This document shows positions 1-6,582 of a DNA stretch of 22,694 bases, piece by piece (the first letter of the stretch is position 1; every line of letters starts with the position of its first letter). Under the pieces are notes generated by a model. The model was not told the origin of the DNA. It ran no database searches and worked only from the letters and a program-made list of their open reading frames with translations. The translations under genes and the position numbers were made by a program. The stretch comes from DASRTE01 sp035316885 (GTDB taxonomy: Bacteria > Actinomycetota > Actinomycetes > Jiangellales > Jiangellaceae). Location: positions 1 to 22,694 of the forward strand of contig DATHII010000198.1 of the NCBI GenBank assembly GCA_035316885.1, in the 5' to 3' direction.

Positions 1-72
1 GACGCAACACCAGACCCCGATACGAAGCACGAGATCCGGCGCCATGACCGGAAGCCACCGCAGGCGGGGCCG

Positions 73-1059
73 TCAGGGGCGGGGTGTCACGAGGTGGGGT
101 TCGACGTCGGCGACAGCTCCGTCGCCGTACGCCTGCCCCAGTCGGCGCAGCACGTCGCCACGCCCGAGCTCGTACTCCTGCGTGCCCACGGTTTCGAGGA
201 CGTAGGTCGCGAGAAGGGCACCGACCTGGGCCGCCCGCTCGAGCGAGAGCTTCCACGCAAGCGCTGCGAGGAAGCCGGCCCGGAACGCGTCGCCGACACC
301 AGTAGGGTCGACTGCGTCCGTCTCCGCAGCGACCGGCACGTAGATCCCGGGGAGCCCCGTCTGTTCGATTCGAGCACCGTGCCGGCCGAGTGTCGTGACC
401 CGGACGCCGACCCGGTCGAGCACCTCGTCCGGGCTCCACCCGGTCTTCTTCTCCAGCAGCGCGGCCTCGTACTCGTTGGAGAACAGGTACGCCGCACCCT
501 CGACGAGCAGCCGGATCGAGGGGCCATCCATCCACGCGAGCTGCTGGGACGGGTCGGCCACGAAGGGGTAGCCACGCGTGCGGCACTCCTCGGTGTGCCG
601 CAGCATTGCCTCCGGGTCGTTAGGGCTGATCACCACGAGGTCGAGCCCGCCGACCCTGTCGGACACCGGCCGGAGCTCGATGTCGCGTGCTTCGCTCATC
701 GCGCCGGCGTAGAACGTCGCGATCTGGGCGTGGTCGTCGTCGGTCGTGCAAACGAAGCGGGCAGTGTGCCGGGTTTGGGACGCGTGAACGCTCGCACAGT
801 CGACACCGTGGCGCTCGAGCCACGAGCGGTAGTCGGCGAAGTCCTCACCTACCGCACCTACCAGCACGGGTGACAGCCCGAGACTGGCCATACCGAAGCA
901 GATGTTCGCCCCGATGCCGCCCCTGCGGATCTGCAGGTCCTCAGCCAGGAACGACAGCGAGATCTTGTCGAGCTGCTCGACGACCAGCGAGTCGGAGAAC
1001 CGCCCGACGAAGGTCATCAAGTGGTCGGTGGCGATCGACCCGGTGACTGCGATGTGCAC
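73..1059 (-). CDS. adoK: Adenosine kinase, PfkB/ribokinase family
   Basis: This enzyme phosphorylates adenosine to AMP in purine salvage and is cytoplasmic. The 328-residue product has the two PfkB signatures: an N-terminal RRGGIGAN stretch near residue 45 and a C-terminal DPTGVGDAFRAGF stretch in which Asp257 is the predicted catalytic base. Length and wording closely match mycobacterial AdoK (about 324 residues) as I remember it, including the start MHIAVTGSIATDHLM, so adenosine kinase is preferred over a generic sugar kinase. The start is GTG at 1059, with no clear Shine-Dalgarno. TACACT (1073-1068, minus) lies 8 nt upstream and could be a -10 box giving a nearly leaderless mRNA. The upstream Fe-S carrier gene ends 34 bp before it, as in mycobacteria. 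Confidence 0.9.
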   Translation of the reverse strand: MHIAVTGSIATDHLMTFVGRFSDSLVVEQLDKISLSFLAEDLQIRRGGIGANICFGMASLGLSPVLVGAVGEDFADYRSWLERHGVDCASVHASQTRHTARFVCTTDDDHAQIATFYAGAMSEARDIELRPVSDRVGGLDLVVISPNDPEAMLRHTEECRTRGYPFVADPSQQLAWMDGPSIRLLVEGAAYLFSNEYEAALLEKKTGWSPDEVLDRVGVRVTTLGRHGARIEQTGLPGIYVPVAAETDAVDPTGVGDAFRAGFLAALAWKLSLERAAQVGALLATYVLETVGTQEYELGRGDVLRRLGQAYGDGAVADVEPHLVTPRP

Positions 1060-1093
1060 GAACGGTGAGTGTAGGAGGTGGATTGGGTGCGGC

Positions 1094-1441
1094 TCAGTGG
1101 AAGGAGTCGCCGCAGGCGCACGAACCCGTCGCGTTGGGGTTGTCGATGGTGAAGCCCTGACGTTCGATGGTGTCGACGAAGTCGATCGTGGCGCCCAGCA
1201 GATACGGCGAGCTCATCCTGTCGACCACGACGTTGACACCGCCGAAGTCATGGATCACATCGCCGTCGAGCGAGCGCTCGTCGAAGAAGAGCTGGTAGCG
1301 CAGGCCCGAGCAACCACCGGGCTGCACGGCGACCCGCAGGGCGAGGTCGTCACGACCTTCCTGCTCGAGCAGGTTCTTGACCTTTGTGGCGGCACCCTCG
1401 GTGAGGACCACGCCCTGAGTGGTCTCTTCCTGAACCGTCAT
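1094..1441 (-). CDS. erpA: A-type iron-sulfur cluster carrier (HesB/IscA/ErpA family)
   Basis: A 115-residue protein of the A-type carrier family, which passes Fe-S clusters to apo-enzymes. The three conserved cysteines are present: one in PGGCSG near residue 44 and two in the C-terminal CAC pair. ATG at 1441 is chosen because CAGGAG sits about 8 nt upstream; a longer upstream reading is arginine- and proline-rich and looks untranslated. The actinobacterial orthologue family is often named only HesB/IscA-like, so the symbol erpA is a family-level choice. It lies between adenosine kinase and glycerate kinase genes, all on the minus strand. A possible client, the Fe-S enzyme quinolinate synthase, is encoded about 2 kb away. 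Confidence 0.88.
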   Translation of the reverse strand: MTVQEETTQGVVLTEGAATKVKNLLEQEGRDDLALRVAVQPGGCSGLRYQLFFDERSLDGDVIHDFGGVNVVVDRMSSPYLLGATIDFVDTIERQGFTIDNPNATGSCACGDSFH

Positions 1442-1460
1442 ATCAATCTGCTCCTGAGTC

Positions 1461-1485
1461 GTTGGACCGGTCGTCAACGTCCAAC
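1461..1485. promoter_or_regulatory. 7-bp inverted repeat upstream of the Fe-S carrier gene (possible operator)
   Basis: GTTGGAC (1461-1467) and GTCCAAC (1479-1485) are perfect inverted arms separated by 11 bp. Their centre lies about 32 bp upstream of the ATG at 1441, between the glycerate kinase stop and the carrier gene. The position suits an operator or a leader hairpin. I recognise no specific regulator. Confidence 0.3.
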
Positions 1486-1535
1486 TTCCGCGTCGCGGCC
1501 GGCATTCCTCCGTACCCCTCCATAGTCGCACAGGG

Positions 1536-2651
1536 TCACCGACGACTCCACGTCCGTGCCACCCGCGCGGCTACTGTGGCGAGGCTCTCGGCAGGGTCGC
1601 CGAAGGCCGCATCGACGCCGACGACCTCCACGACGGAGTATGCGGCCTCTATGCCGTTCGCGCGCAGCTCGCGCGACCCGACCTGGACGGAGCCTGCGAT
1701 GACGACGCACGGACGCATGGCCGGTGCGGCCAGCATCGCGATTCCCGACACGACCTTGCCGCTCATCGACTGCCAGTCGACCTTGCCCTCTCCGGTCAGC
1801 ACAAGGTCGGCCGCACGGATGGCGTCGGCGGTGCCGACGGCGTCAGCGACGGTCGCGAACCCCGGCTCGCGGCGTGCACCCGCCAGCATGAGCCCGTAGC
1901 CAAGCCCGCCTGCGGCGCCAGCGCCCTTGGCATCGGCCAGCTCGCGACCGGCCAGGTGGGCGAAGCGCGTGAGTGCGCCGTCGACCTCGAGCAGGCGGTC
2001 GGCGGCGACGCCCTTCTGCGGTCCGAACACGTTGGTAGCGCCCCGCAGCCCGAGCAGCGGGTTGTCGACGTCGGACGCGGCCACCAGGTCGATGCCGGCC
2101 AGTCGTTCCCTGGCCGGGCCCAGGTCGACCCCCGCGAGCTCGGCCAGGCCCGTCGTACCCGCCGTGAGCGCCCCCGCAGGCTCGCTGGTCGCGCCCAGGG
2201 CCGCCAGCATCCCGGCGCCACCATCGTTGGTACCGGAACCACCGATGCCCACGACGACCTCGGTCGCGCCCGCTGCCAGCGCCTCGGAGACGAGCTCGCC
2301 GACACCGTAGGTCGATGCGTCCTCGACTGCACCCGGAACCGGCTCGTGGCGCCTCCGCGGCAACAGCGCCGCTCCGCACGCCTGCGCCGACTCGACGAAG
2401 GCCGTGCGGCCGACCAACAGCAGCGTGGCCGGAACCGACGCGTCGAAGGGTCCCCGGACCGTGACGGCGAGCAGTTCCCCACCCATCGCCGCGTGGAGCA
2501 CATCGACGAACCCGGGACCGCCGTCGGCCATCGGCGCCGTCACCACGTCGTCTTCAGGAACGGTGCGGCGCCAGCCCTCCGCGATGGCCTCGGCGGCCTC
2601 GACCGCCGTGAGCGTGCCGGCGAACTTGTCCGGGGCCACCAGCACGCGCAT
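1536..2651 (-). CDS. Glycerate kinase (GlxK/GarK type)
   Basis: This enzyme phosphorylates D-glycerate with ATP; the product isomer (2- or 3-phosphoglycerate) cannot be told from sequence. The 371-residue protein has the family landmarks in order: MRVLVAPDKFAGTLTA at the N-terminus, ADGGPGFVD, the glycine-rich GIGGSGTNDGGAGM stretch, DVDNPLLG with GPQKG, and TGEGKVDWQS near the C-terminus. ATG at 2651 is chosen because the family motif begins there and the upstream reading runs into the divergent gene as low-complexity Arg/Pro. Only 17 bp separate this start from the divergent start at 2669, all inside a palindrome. Glycerate kinase next to the HesB-type and adoK genes is also the arrangement I recall in mycobacteria. 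Confidence 0.9.
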   Translation of the reverse strand: MRVLVAPDKFAGTLTAVEAAEAIAEGWRRTVPEDDVVTAPMADGGPGFVDVLHAAMGGELLAVTVRGPFDASVPATLLLVGRTAFVESAQACGAALLPRRRHEPVPGAVEDASTYGVGELVSEALAAGATEVVVGIGGSGTNDGGAGMLAALGATSEPAGALTAGTTGLAELAGVDLGPARERLAGIDLVAASDVDNPLLGLRGATNVFGPQKGVAADRLLEVDGALTRFAHLAGRELADAKGAGAAGGLGYGLMLAGARREPGFATVADAVGTADAIRAADLVLTGEGKVDWQSMSGKVVSGIAMLAAPAMRPCVVIAGSVQVGSRELRANGIEAAYSVVEVVGVDAAFGDPAESLATVAARVARTWSRR

Positions 2652-2673
2652 GCGGCAGAGTCTGCCGCATGCG
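2647..2673. promoter_or_regulatory. Perfect 13-bp palindrome containing both divergent start codons
   Basis: Arms 2647-2659 and 2661-2673 are exact reverse complements around a single G at 2660. Each arm contains one ATG: minus-strand glycerate kinase at 2651-2649 and the plus-strand GNAT-like gene at 2669-2671. There is therefore no room for ordinary leaders or promoters between the genes. The centre reads GAGTCT/GACTCT, a weak -10-like element five bp from each ATG. It could act as a symmetric leaderless promoter, an operator, or a hairpin at the mRNA ends. Confidence 0.5.
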
Positions 2674-3457
2674 GATCCGTCCCCTTCGCATCGAGGACGT
2701 CGACGATGCCGCCGCCCTGGCGGAGTGTGACCGCCCCGTCGTCGGGCACCTCGTCGCGCACGATCCGGCGGGCGCCTGGGCGGCGGACGACGCCGGGACG
2801 CTGGCCGGCATCGTCCTTTCGACCCGGCGCGACCTGTTGTGGAGCCTCTCGGCGCTGGCGGTGGCACCCCCTGCCACAGCCGTCGGACCCGCTCTGCTGG
2901 AAGCCGCGCTGGTGTACAGCCGCGGCTGCCTTCGCGGAATCGGCGTCGTGCCCGACGAGCCGTCCACCGCGCGGTGGACCCGCGGGGCGGGATTCGCCCT
3001 ACACCCGACGATGCGGTTGGCGGGACGGGTGGACCGCTCCGCGCTGCCGCTGGTCGACGGCGTCCGTGACGCCACCACGGCCGACCGGGCCCTGGTCGAG
3101 TCGGTAGACCGGCAGGTCAGAGGAGCCGCCCGCGGGCCCGACCACGAGGTTCTGGAGGCCGCCGCCGACCTACTGGTGTGCGATGTCACAACCGGTTCGG
3201 GCTACGCCTTCCACCGCGACGGGTCCCCGGTCGCCCTCGCAGCGACGACGCGGGAGGTCGCCCGGCGCCTGCTGTGGACCGTCCTCGCCCGCTCGGCGGG
3301 ACGGCGCCCGGTCGAGGTGGCGCGACTCTCGGCAGAGCAGGACTGGGCGGTCGACGTCGGGCTCGCCGCGGGCCTCGGCGTTCACGCCGGTGGCTTCCTG
3401 GTCCTCCGGCATATGCGCCCGCCGGCGCCATACCTGCCCTCGCGCTGGTTGGGCTGA
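2669..3457 (+). CDS. GNAT-like N-acetyltransferase, probably two-domain
   Basis: A 262-residue protein with the layout of actinobacterial GNAT proteins: an N-terminal lobe starting MRIRPLRIEDVDDAAAL, and a C-terminal lobe ending in GLGVHAGGFLVLRHM followed by PPAPYLPS, a C-terminus I associate with tandem GNAT proteins. A clear acetyl-CoA-binding R/Q-x-x-G-x-G/A loop is not obvious in either lobe, so catalysis is not assured and the substrate is unknown. ATG at 2669 lies in a palindrome shared with the divergent glycerate kinase start, with no Shine-Dalgarno visible. nadA follows 56 bp downstream on the same strand but has its own promoter. The family call is moderately sure; no function is claimed. 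Confidence 0.6.
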   Translation: MRIRPLRIEDVDDAAALAECDRPVVGHLVAHDPAGAWAADDAGTLAGIVLSTRRDLLWSLSALAVAPPATAVGPALLEAALVYSRGCLRGIGVVPDEPSTARWTRGAGFALHPTMRLAGRVDRSALPLVDGVRDATTADRALVESVDRQVRGAARGPDHEVLEAAADLLVCDVTTGSGYAFHRDGSPVALAATTREVARRLLWTVLARSAGRRPVEVARLSAEQDWAVDVGLAAGLGVHAGGFLVLRHMRPPAPYLPSRWLG

Positions 3458-3501
3458 CCTGTGGAGCGCCTTGCGATGCAGGCGTGGGGCAGCCCCCGCC
3501 G

Positions 3502-3507
3502 TACGAT
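3502..3507 (+). promoter_or_regulatory. Leaderless-type -10 element for nadA
   Basis: TACGAT fits the actinobacterial TANNNT -10 consensus and is separated by exactly six bases from the GTG at 3514. Transcription would therefore begin at or next to the start codon. No Shine-Dalgarno precedes the GTG, which is consistent with a leaderless mRNA. No convincing -35 was seen. Confidence 0.5.
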
Positions 3508-3513
3508 TGCGCT

Positions 3514-4683
3514 GTGACCACGCAGACGTTGCCACTGCTCCTGTTGGGCCGGGGCGCCGACCCGGCAAGCGAGCGCGGCGTCGAGTGCCCCGGCGACCTG
3601 CCGCCGGCCAGCGACCCCGATCTGGTCGAACGGGCACGGCGCGCCCGCGCAGCCCTCGGCGACCGCGCGTTCGTGCTCGGCCACCACTACCAGCGCGACG
3701 AGGTCATCCAGTTCGCCGACGTCACAGGCGATTCGTTCAAGCTCGCCCGCGAGGCAGCGGCGCGGCCCGAGGCCGAGTTCATCATCTTCTGCGGCGTCCA
3801 CTTCATGGCGGAGTCCGCCGACATCCTCACCGGTGACCACCAGCAGGTGGTCCTACCCGACCTGGCGGCCGGCTGCTCGATGGCCGACATGGCTCGGCTG
3901 GTCCAGGTCGAGGAGGCGTGGGAGCGACTCGCCGACGCCGGTGTGGCAGACGTCACGGTACCGATCACGTACATGAACTCGTCGGCCGACATCAAGGCGT
4001 TCTGCGGCCGCAACGGCGGTGCCGTGTGCACGTCCAGCAACGCCAAGCAGGCGCTCGGTTGGGCACTCGAGCGCGGTGAGAAGGTGCTCTTCTTCCCCGA
4101 CCAGCACCTCGGGCGCAACACCGCTGTGCTGCAGATGGGCCTCAGCCTCGACGACTGCGTCCTCATCGACCCGCACCGGCCCGACTTCGGCGTCACCGAC
4201 CAGCAGGTGCGCGACGCGACCATGCTGCTGTGGAAGGGCCACTGCTCGGTGCACGGGCGGTTCACGGCGGACTCCGTCGCTGACGTCCGCGAACGGATCC
4301 CCGGCGTCAATGTGATCGCCCATCCGGAGTGCCAGCACGAGGTGGTCATCCGCTCCGATCACGTCGGATCGACCGAGTTCATCATCAAGACGATCGCGGC
4401 GGCCGAGCCCGGCACGGCGTGGGCCGTCGGCACGGAACTCAACCTGGTCAAGCGGCTCGCGCAGCAGCACCCCGACAAGACCGTCGTCTTCCTCGACAGG
4501 ACCGTGTGCTTCTGCGCCACGATGAACCGCATCGACCTGCCTCATCTCGTGTGGGCGATGGAGAACCTCGTCGAGGGTCGGGTCGTCAACCGGATCGAGG
4601 TCGACCCCGACACGACGCACTGGGCCAAGGTCGCGCTCGACCGCATGCTGGCCCTGCCCGGCCCGGAGGCCGTCAGAGACTGA
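3514..4683 (+). CDS. nadA: Quinolinate synthase NadA
   Basis: A [4Fe-4S] enzyme that condenses iminoaspartate with dihydroxyacetone phosphate to quinolinate in de novo NAD synthesis. The 389-residue product shows LGHHYQRDEVI near residue 55, GVHFMAES near 94, AGCSMADM, VCTSSNA, GRNTAV, HPECQHEVV and a late CFCATMN. The likely cluster ligands are Cys121, Cys273 and Cys334 (or 332) by analogy to other NadA proteins. GTG at 3514 is chosen because a TACGAT -10 box lies six bases upstream and the product has full length from there; the open frame extends further upstream but only as Arg/Pro-rich sequence. nadB and nadC are not adjacent. It converges with pspAB, with only 4 bp between the stops. 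Confidence 0.95.
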   Translation: MTTQTLPLLLLGRGADPASERGVECPGDLPPASDPDLVERARRARAALGDRAFVLGHHYQRDEVIQFADVTGDSFKLAREAAARPEAEFIIFCGVHFMAESADILTGDHQQVVLPDLAAGCSMADMARLVQVEEAWERLADAGVADVTVPITYMNSSADIKAFCGRNGGAVCTSSNAKQALGWALERGEKVLFFPDQHLGRNTAVLQMGLSLDDCVLIDPHRPDFGVTDQQVRDATMLLWKGHCSVHGRFTADSVADVRERIPGVNVIAHPECQHEVVIRSDHVGSTEFIIKTIAAAEPGTAWAVGTELNLVKRLAQQHPDKTVVFLDRTVCFCATMNRIDLPHLVWAMENLVEGRVVNRIEVDPDTTHWAKVALDRMLALPGPEAVRD

Positions 4684-4687
4684 CCGC

Positions 4688-5254
4688 TCAGAGGCCGGGA
4701 GCGCCCCAGACCGGGAACCATCGGGTGACGTCGGGCTCGAACGGGAGGTCGCCTACCAGCAGGGCCCGTACCTGTATCTCCAGCGCCGAGTCGCGGCGCT
4801 GGGTTGCCGCGTCGACCGGGGCGAACGGGTAGAACGTGCCCCGCTTGTAGAGGTACACCAGCACCAGCGGTTGTCCGGACTCGCCGCGAAGGCCGATCGT
4901 CGAGCACAACAGCGAGGGCCCGAACCCGGCCGACTCCAGGGTGGAGTTCACCGCGTGCAGGTCGGTGACCAGCGATGGGACATCGTCCGCGGGCCGGCGT
5001 ACGACCAGCCACGTGTACCCGTAGTCGTCACGCACCTCCTCGGGCTCCGATCCGCCCAGCAATACTGTGATCTCGTCCTTGAGGCGGGCGAACGGCCCGC
5101 CCTCGGCCTCGCGGAAGCACACCGCACCCACGCCGGTCGGGTGGATCTCGGCCGCAGCCTCGAGCGTCAGGGCGGCCCCCGGCAGCGAGAACAGTTCGTC
5201 GAGGTTCGGCTGGACCTGCTTGGTCCTGCCGAGGAGGGCATCGAGCAGGCCCAC
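4688..5254 (-). CDS. pspAB: PspA-associated protein PspAB
   Basis: A 188-residue protein with no catalytic motif or membrane segment that I can see; it begins MGLLDALLGRTKQVQPNLDELF. It is identified by resemblance to the conserved PspAB family and by position: last gene of a pspA-pspAA-htpX-pspAB set, the combination I recall for these families. The N-terminal basic/hydrophobic start could bind membrane, which is inference. GTG at 5254 is four bases after the htpX stop, and the likely ribosome site (GCGAGG) lies within the end of htpX, suggesting translational coupling. The role is presumably envelope-stress response together with PspA and HtpX; its biochemistry is not established to my knowledge. 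Confidence 0.78.
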   Translation of the reverse strand: MGLLDALLGRTKQVQPNLDELFSLPGAALTLEAAAEIHPTGVGAVCFREAEGGPFARLKDEITVLLGGSEPEEVRDDYGYTWLVVRRPADDVPSLVTDLHAVNSTLESAGFGPSLLCSTIGLRGESGQPLVLVYLYKRGTFYPFAPVDAATQRRDSALEIQVRALLVGDLPFEPDVTRWFPVWGAPGL

Positions 5255-5258
5255 GGAC

Positions 5259-6155
5259 TCAGCCTCGCCCGAGCTCGGCCGAGATCTTCGCGAGCTGGTC
5301 GAGCCGCTTTTCCAGCGGGGGGTGTGAGGCGAACAGTGCGCCGAGATCCATCTTGCCGGTCACAGCCGGGGCGAAGAAGAACGCGTTGTAGGGCTCGGCT
5401 GCTCGCAGATCCCTGGCCGGAATGCGGCCCATGTCCCCGGTGATCTTCGTCAGCGCGCTGGCGAGCGCGGACGGCTGCTGGGTGAGGATCGCGCCGGCCC
5501 GGTCAGCTGCCAGCTCGCGGTAGCGCGAGAGGAGGCGGGTGAGCAGGAAGCTGACTGCGTAGACGACGATCGCGATCACCGTGGCCGCGAGGGCCACCGC
5601 CGCGGCGTTGCCGTCTCGGTTCCGGCCGAGGCCGCTGAACACCAGTGCCCGGGTCATGAACCCGGCCAGCACGCCGACCACGGAGGCGATCGTCATGACG
5701 GTGACGTCGCGATGTGCGACGTGTGACAACTCGTGCGCCAGGACGCCCTCGAGCTCACGCTCGTCCAGGCGCCTCATCAGCCCGGTCGTGGCGGCGACGA
5801 CGGCCCGTTCCTGGCTCCGGCCGGTCGCGAAGGCGTTGGGCAGATCGGTGTCCGCGACCGCGACCCGTGGCTTTGGCATGTTCGCCGTGGCGCAGAGCCG
5901 GTCGATGACGGCGTGCAGCTGTGGAGCCTCCGCGGGTGACACCTCTTTCGCGCGCATGGCCGACAGCGCCAGCTTGTCCGAGAAGAACCATTGCGCCCAC
6001 AGCGCGCCCAGGCCGATGAGGATGCCTGCCCACAGGGCTCCGGTCAGCTGGCTGATCGCCAGTACCAGCACGACGTAGAGTGCACCCAGCAGCAGCATGG
6101 TCAGACCCATCCGGACCGTCAGGCCTCGGTCGGGTCGGAACCTTGTCTGGGCCAC
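5259..6155 (-). CDS. htpX: Membrane zinc metalloprotease HtpX
   Basis: An M48-family membrane protease that degrades damaged membrane proteins. The 298-residue product has two N-terminal membrane segments (about residues 15-36 and 41-60), the zinc motif HELSH (His141, Glu142, His145), two further hydrophobic stretches around 154-175 and 184-206, and SRYRELAAD supplying the third ligand, Glu214. GTG at 6155 is chosen because GAAGGAGGAGG lies directly upstream; the frame stays open to an ATG at 6224, but that extension overlaps the promoter region. Unlike the other genes of this module, it is separated from its upstream neighbour by 148 bp carrying an ECF-like promoter and a repeat array, so it can probably be induced independently of pspA. 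Confidence 0.93.
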   Translation of the reverse strand: MAQTRFRPDRGLTVRMGLTMLLLGALYVVLVLAISQLTGALWAGILIGLGALWAQWFFSDKLALSAMRAKEVSPAEAPQLHAVIDRLCATANMPKPRVAVADTDLPNAFATGRSQERAVVAATTGLMRRLDERELEGVLAHELSHVAHRDVTVMTIASVVGVLAGFMTRALVFSGLGRNRDGNAAAVALAATVIAIVVYAVSFLLTRLLSRYRELAADRAGAILTQQPSALASALTKITGDMGRIPARDLRAAEPYNAFFFAPAVTGKMDLGALFASHPPLEKRLDQLAKISAELGRG

Positions 6156-6192
6156 GCCTCCTCCTTCTCGCGCACTCGTCGGCTGCTGAGAC

Positions 6193-6219
6193 AACGCTTC
6201 GATCGTCGGCGCCGGTTCC
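6193..6219 (-). promoter_or_regulatory. ECF-sigma-like promoter upstream of htpX
   Basis: On the minus strand GGAACC (6219-6214) is followed after 17 bases by CGTTG (from 6196). This fits the GGAAC/T, 18-19 bp, GTT pattern known for SigR/SigH/SigE-type ECF sigma factors of actinobacteria. Transcription would start near 6186, leaving a leader of about 30 nt that contains the strong Shine-Dalgarno before GTG 6155. Which sigma factor uses it is not known; an ECF sigma gene lies at 19626-20165. Confidence 0.5.
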
Positions 6220-6285
6220 TTCACCAGGCGGCGAGCCCGTTCACCAGGCGCAGAACCCTGGTGAACGGTCCACCAGGGTGGTGAA
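6220..6285. repeat. Symmetric array of four TTCACCA half-sites upstream of htpX
   Basis: TTCACCA occurs at 6220-6226 and 6240-6246, and its reverse complement TGGTGAA at 6259-6265 and 6279-6285. Same-direction copies are exactly 20 bp apart, and all four are symmetric about 6252/6253. The inner pair extends to an 11-bp perfect inverted repeat (6238-6248 and 6257-6267, 8-bp spacer). A further one-mismatch copy, TCCACCAGG, lies at 6269-6277. The array begins directly next to the -35 element of the htpX promoter, a position suited to a transcription factor binding two helical turns apart. I recognise no known regulator. Confidence 0.6.
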
Positions 6286-6303
6286 CGTGATCGAAGTCCG
6301 ACC

Positions 6304-6582
6304 TCACCCGGGGATCAGGCCCTCGCCGGAGAGCATCGCGCGCACCTCGTCGATATGTGCCTCGGCGTACGGAAGCACCAGGTCGCTGTCGACGAGCGCG
6401 TCGTCGGCGACCGGTGAGCCCGCAGACCGGACCGCGTCGAGCAGCGCGACGAGGGCGGAGCGGAACCGGTCGTCGTCGCCGGACTCGACCGCGGCCGCCA
6501 AAGCGTCGTCGAGCGGGCTGAACTCTGCCAGCTGTGTGTCGTCTACCTCGAGCTGTCCCTCGCCCATGATCCGGACGATCAC
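6304..6582 (-). CDS. pspAA: PspA-associated protein PspAA
   Basis: A 92-residue acidic protein starting MIVRIMGEGQLEVDD, matching the small PspAA family I know to be encoded directly after pspA in actinobacteria and some archaea. It has no membrane segment, cysteines or enzymatic motif. GTG at 6582 overlaps the pspA stop as GTGA (6579-6582), so translation is coupled and a roughly matched output with PspA is likely. A role as binding partner or modulator of PspA is inference from context; no activity is known to me. Confidence 0.82.
   Translation of the reverse strand: MIVRIMGEGQLEVDDTQLAEFSPLDDALAAAVESGDDDRFRSALVALLDAVRSAGSPVADDALVDSDLVLPYAEAHIDEVRAMLSGEGLIPG

Noticed and set aside
1..72. 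Possible feature left of adoK
   Set aside because: No gene start, RNA or convincing terminator hairpin could be seen in this short edge segment.
3178..3513. A 112-codon N-terminal extension of NadA
   Set aside because: It overlaps the GNAT-like gene in another frame, is Arg/Pro-rich, and the -10 box at 3502 points to GTG 3514.
6156..6224. A 23-residue N-terminal extension of HtpX
   Set aside because: It covers the predicted promoter and lacks a ribosome site, while GTG 6155 has a strong one.
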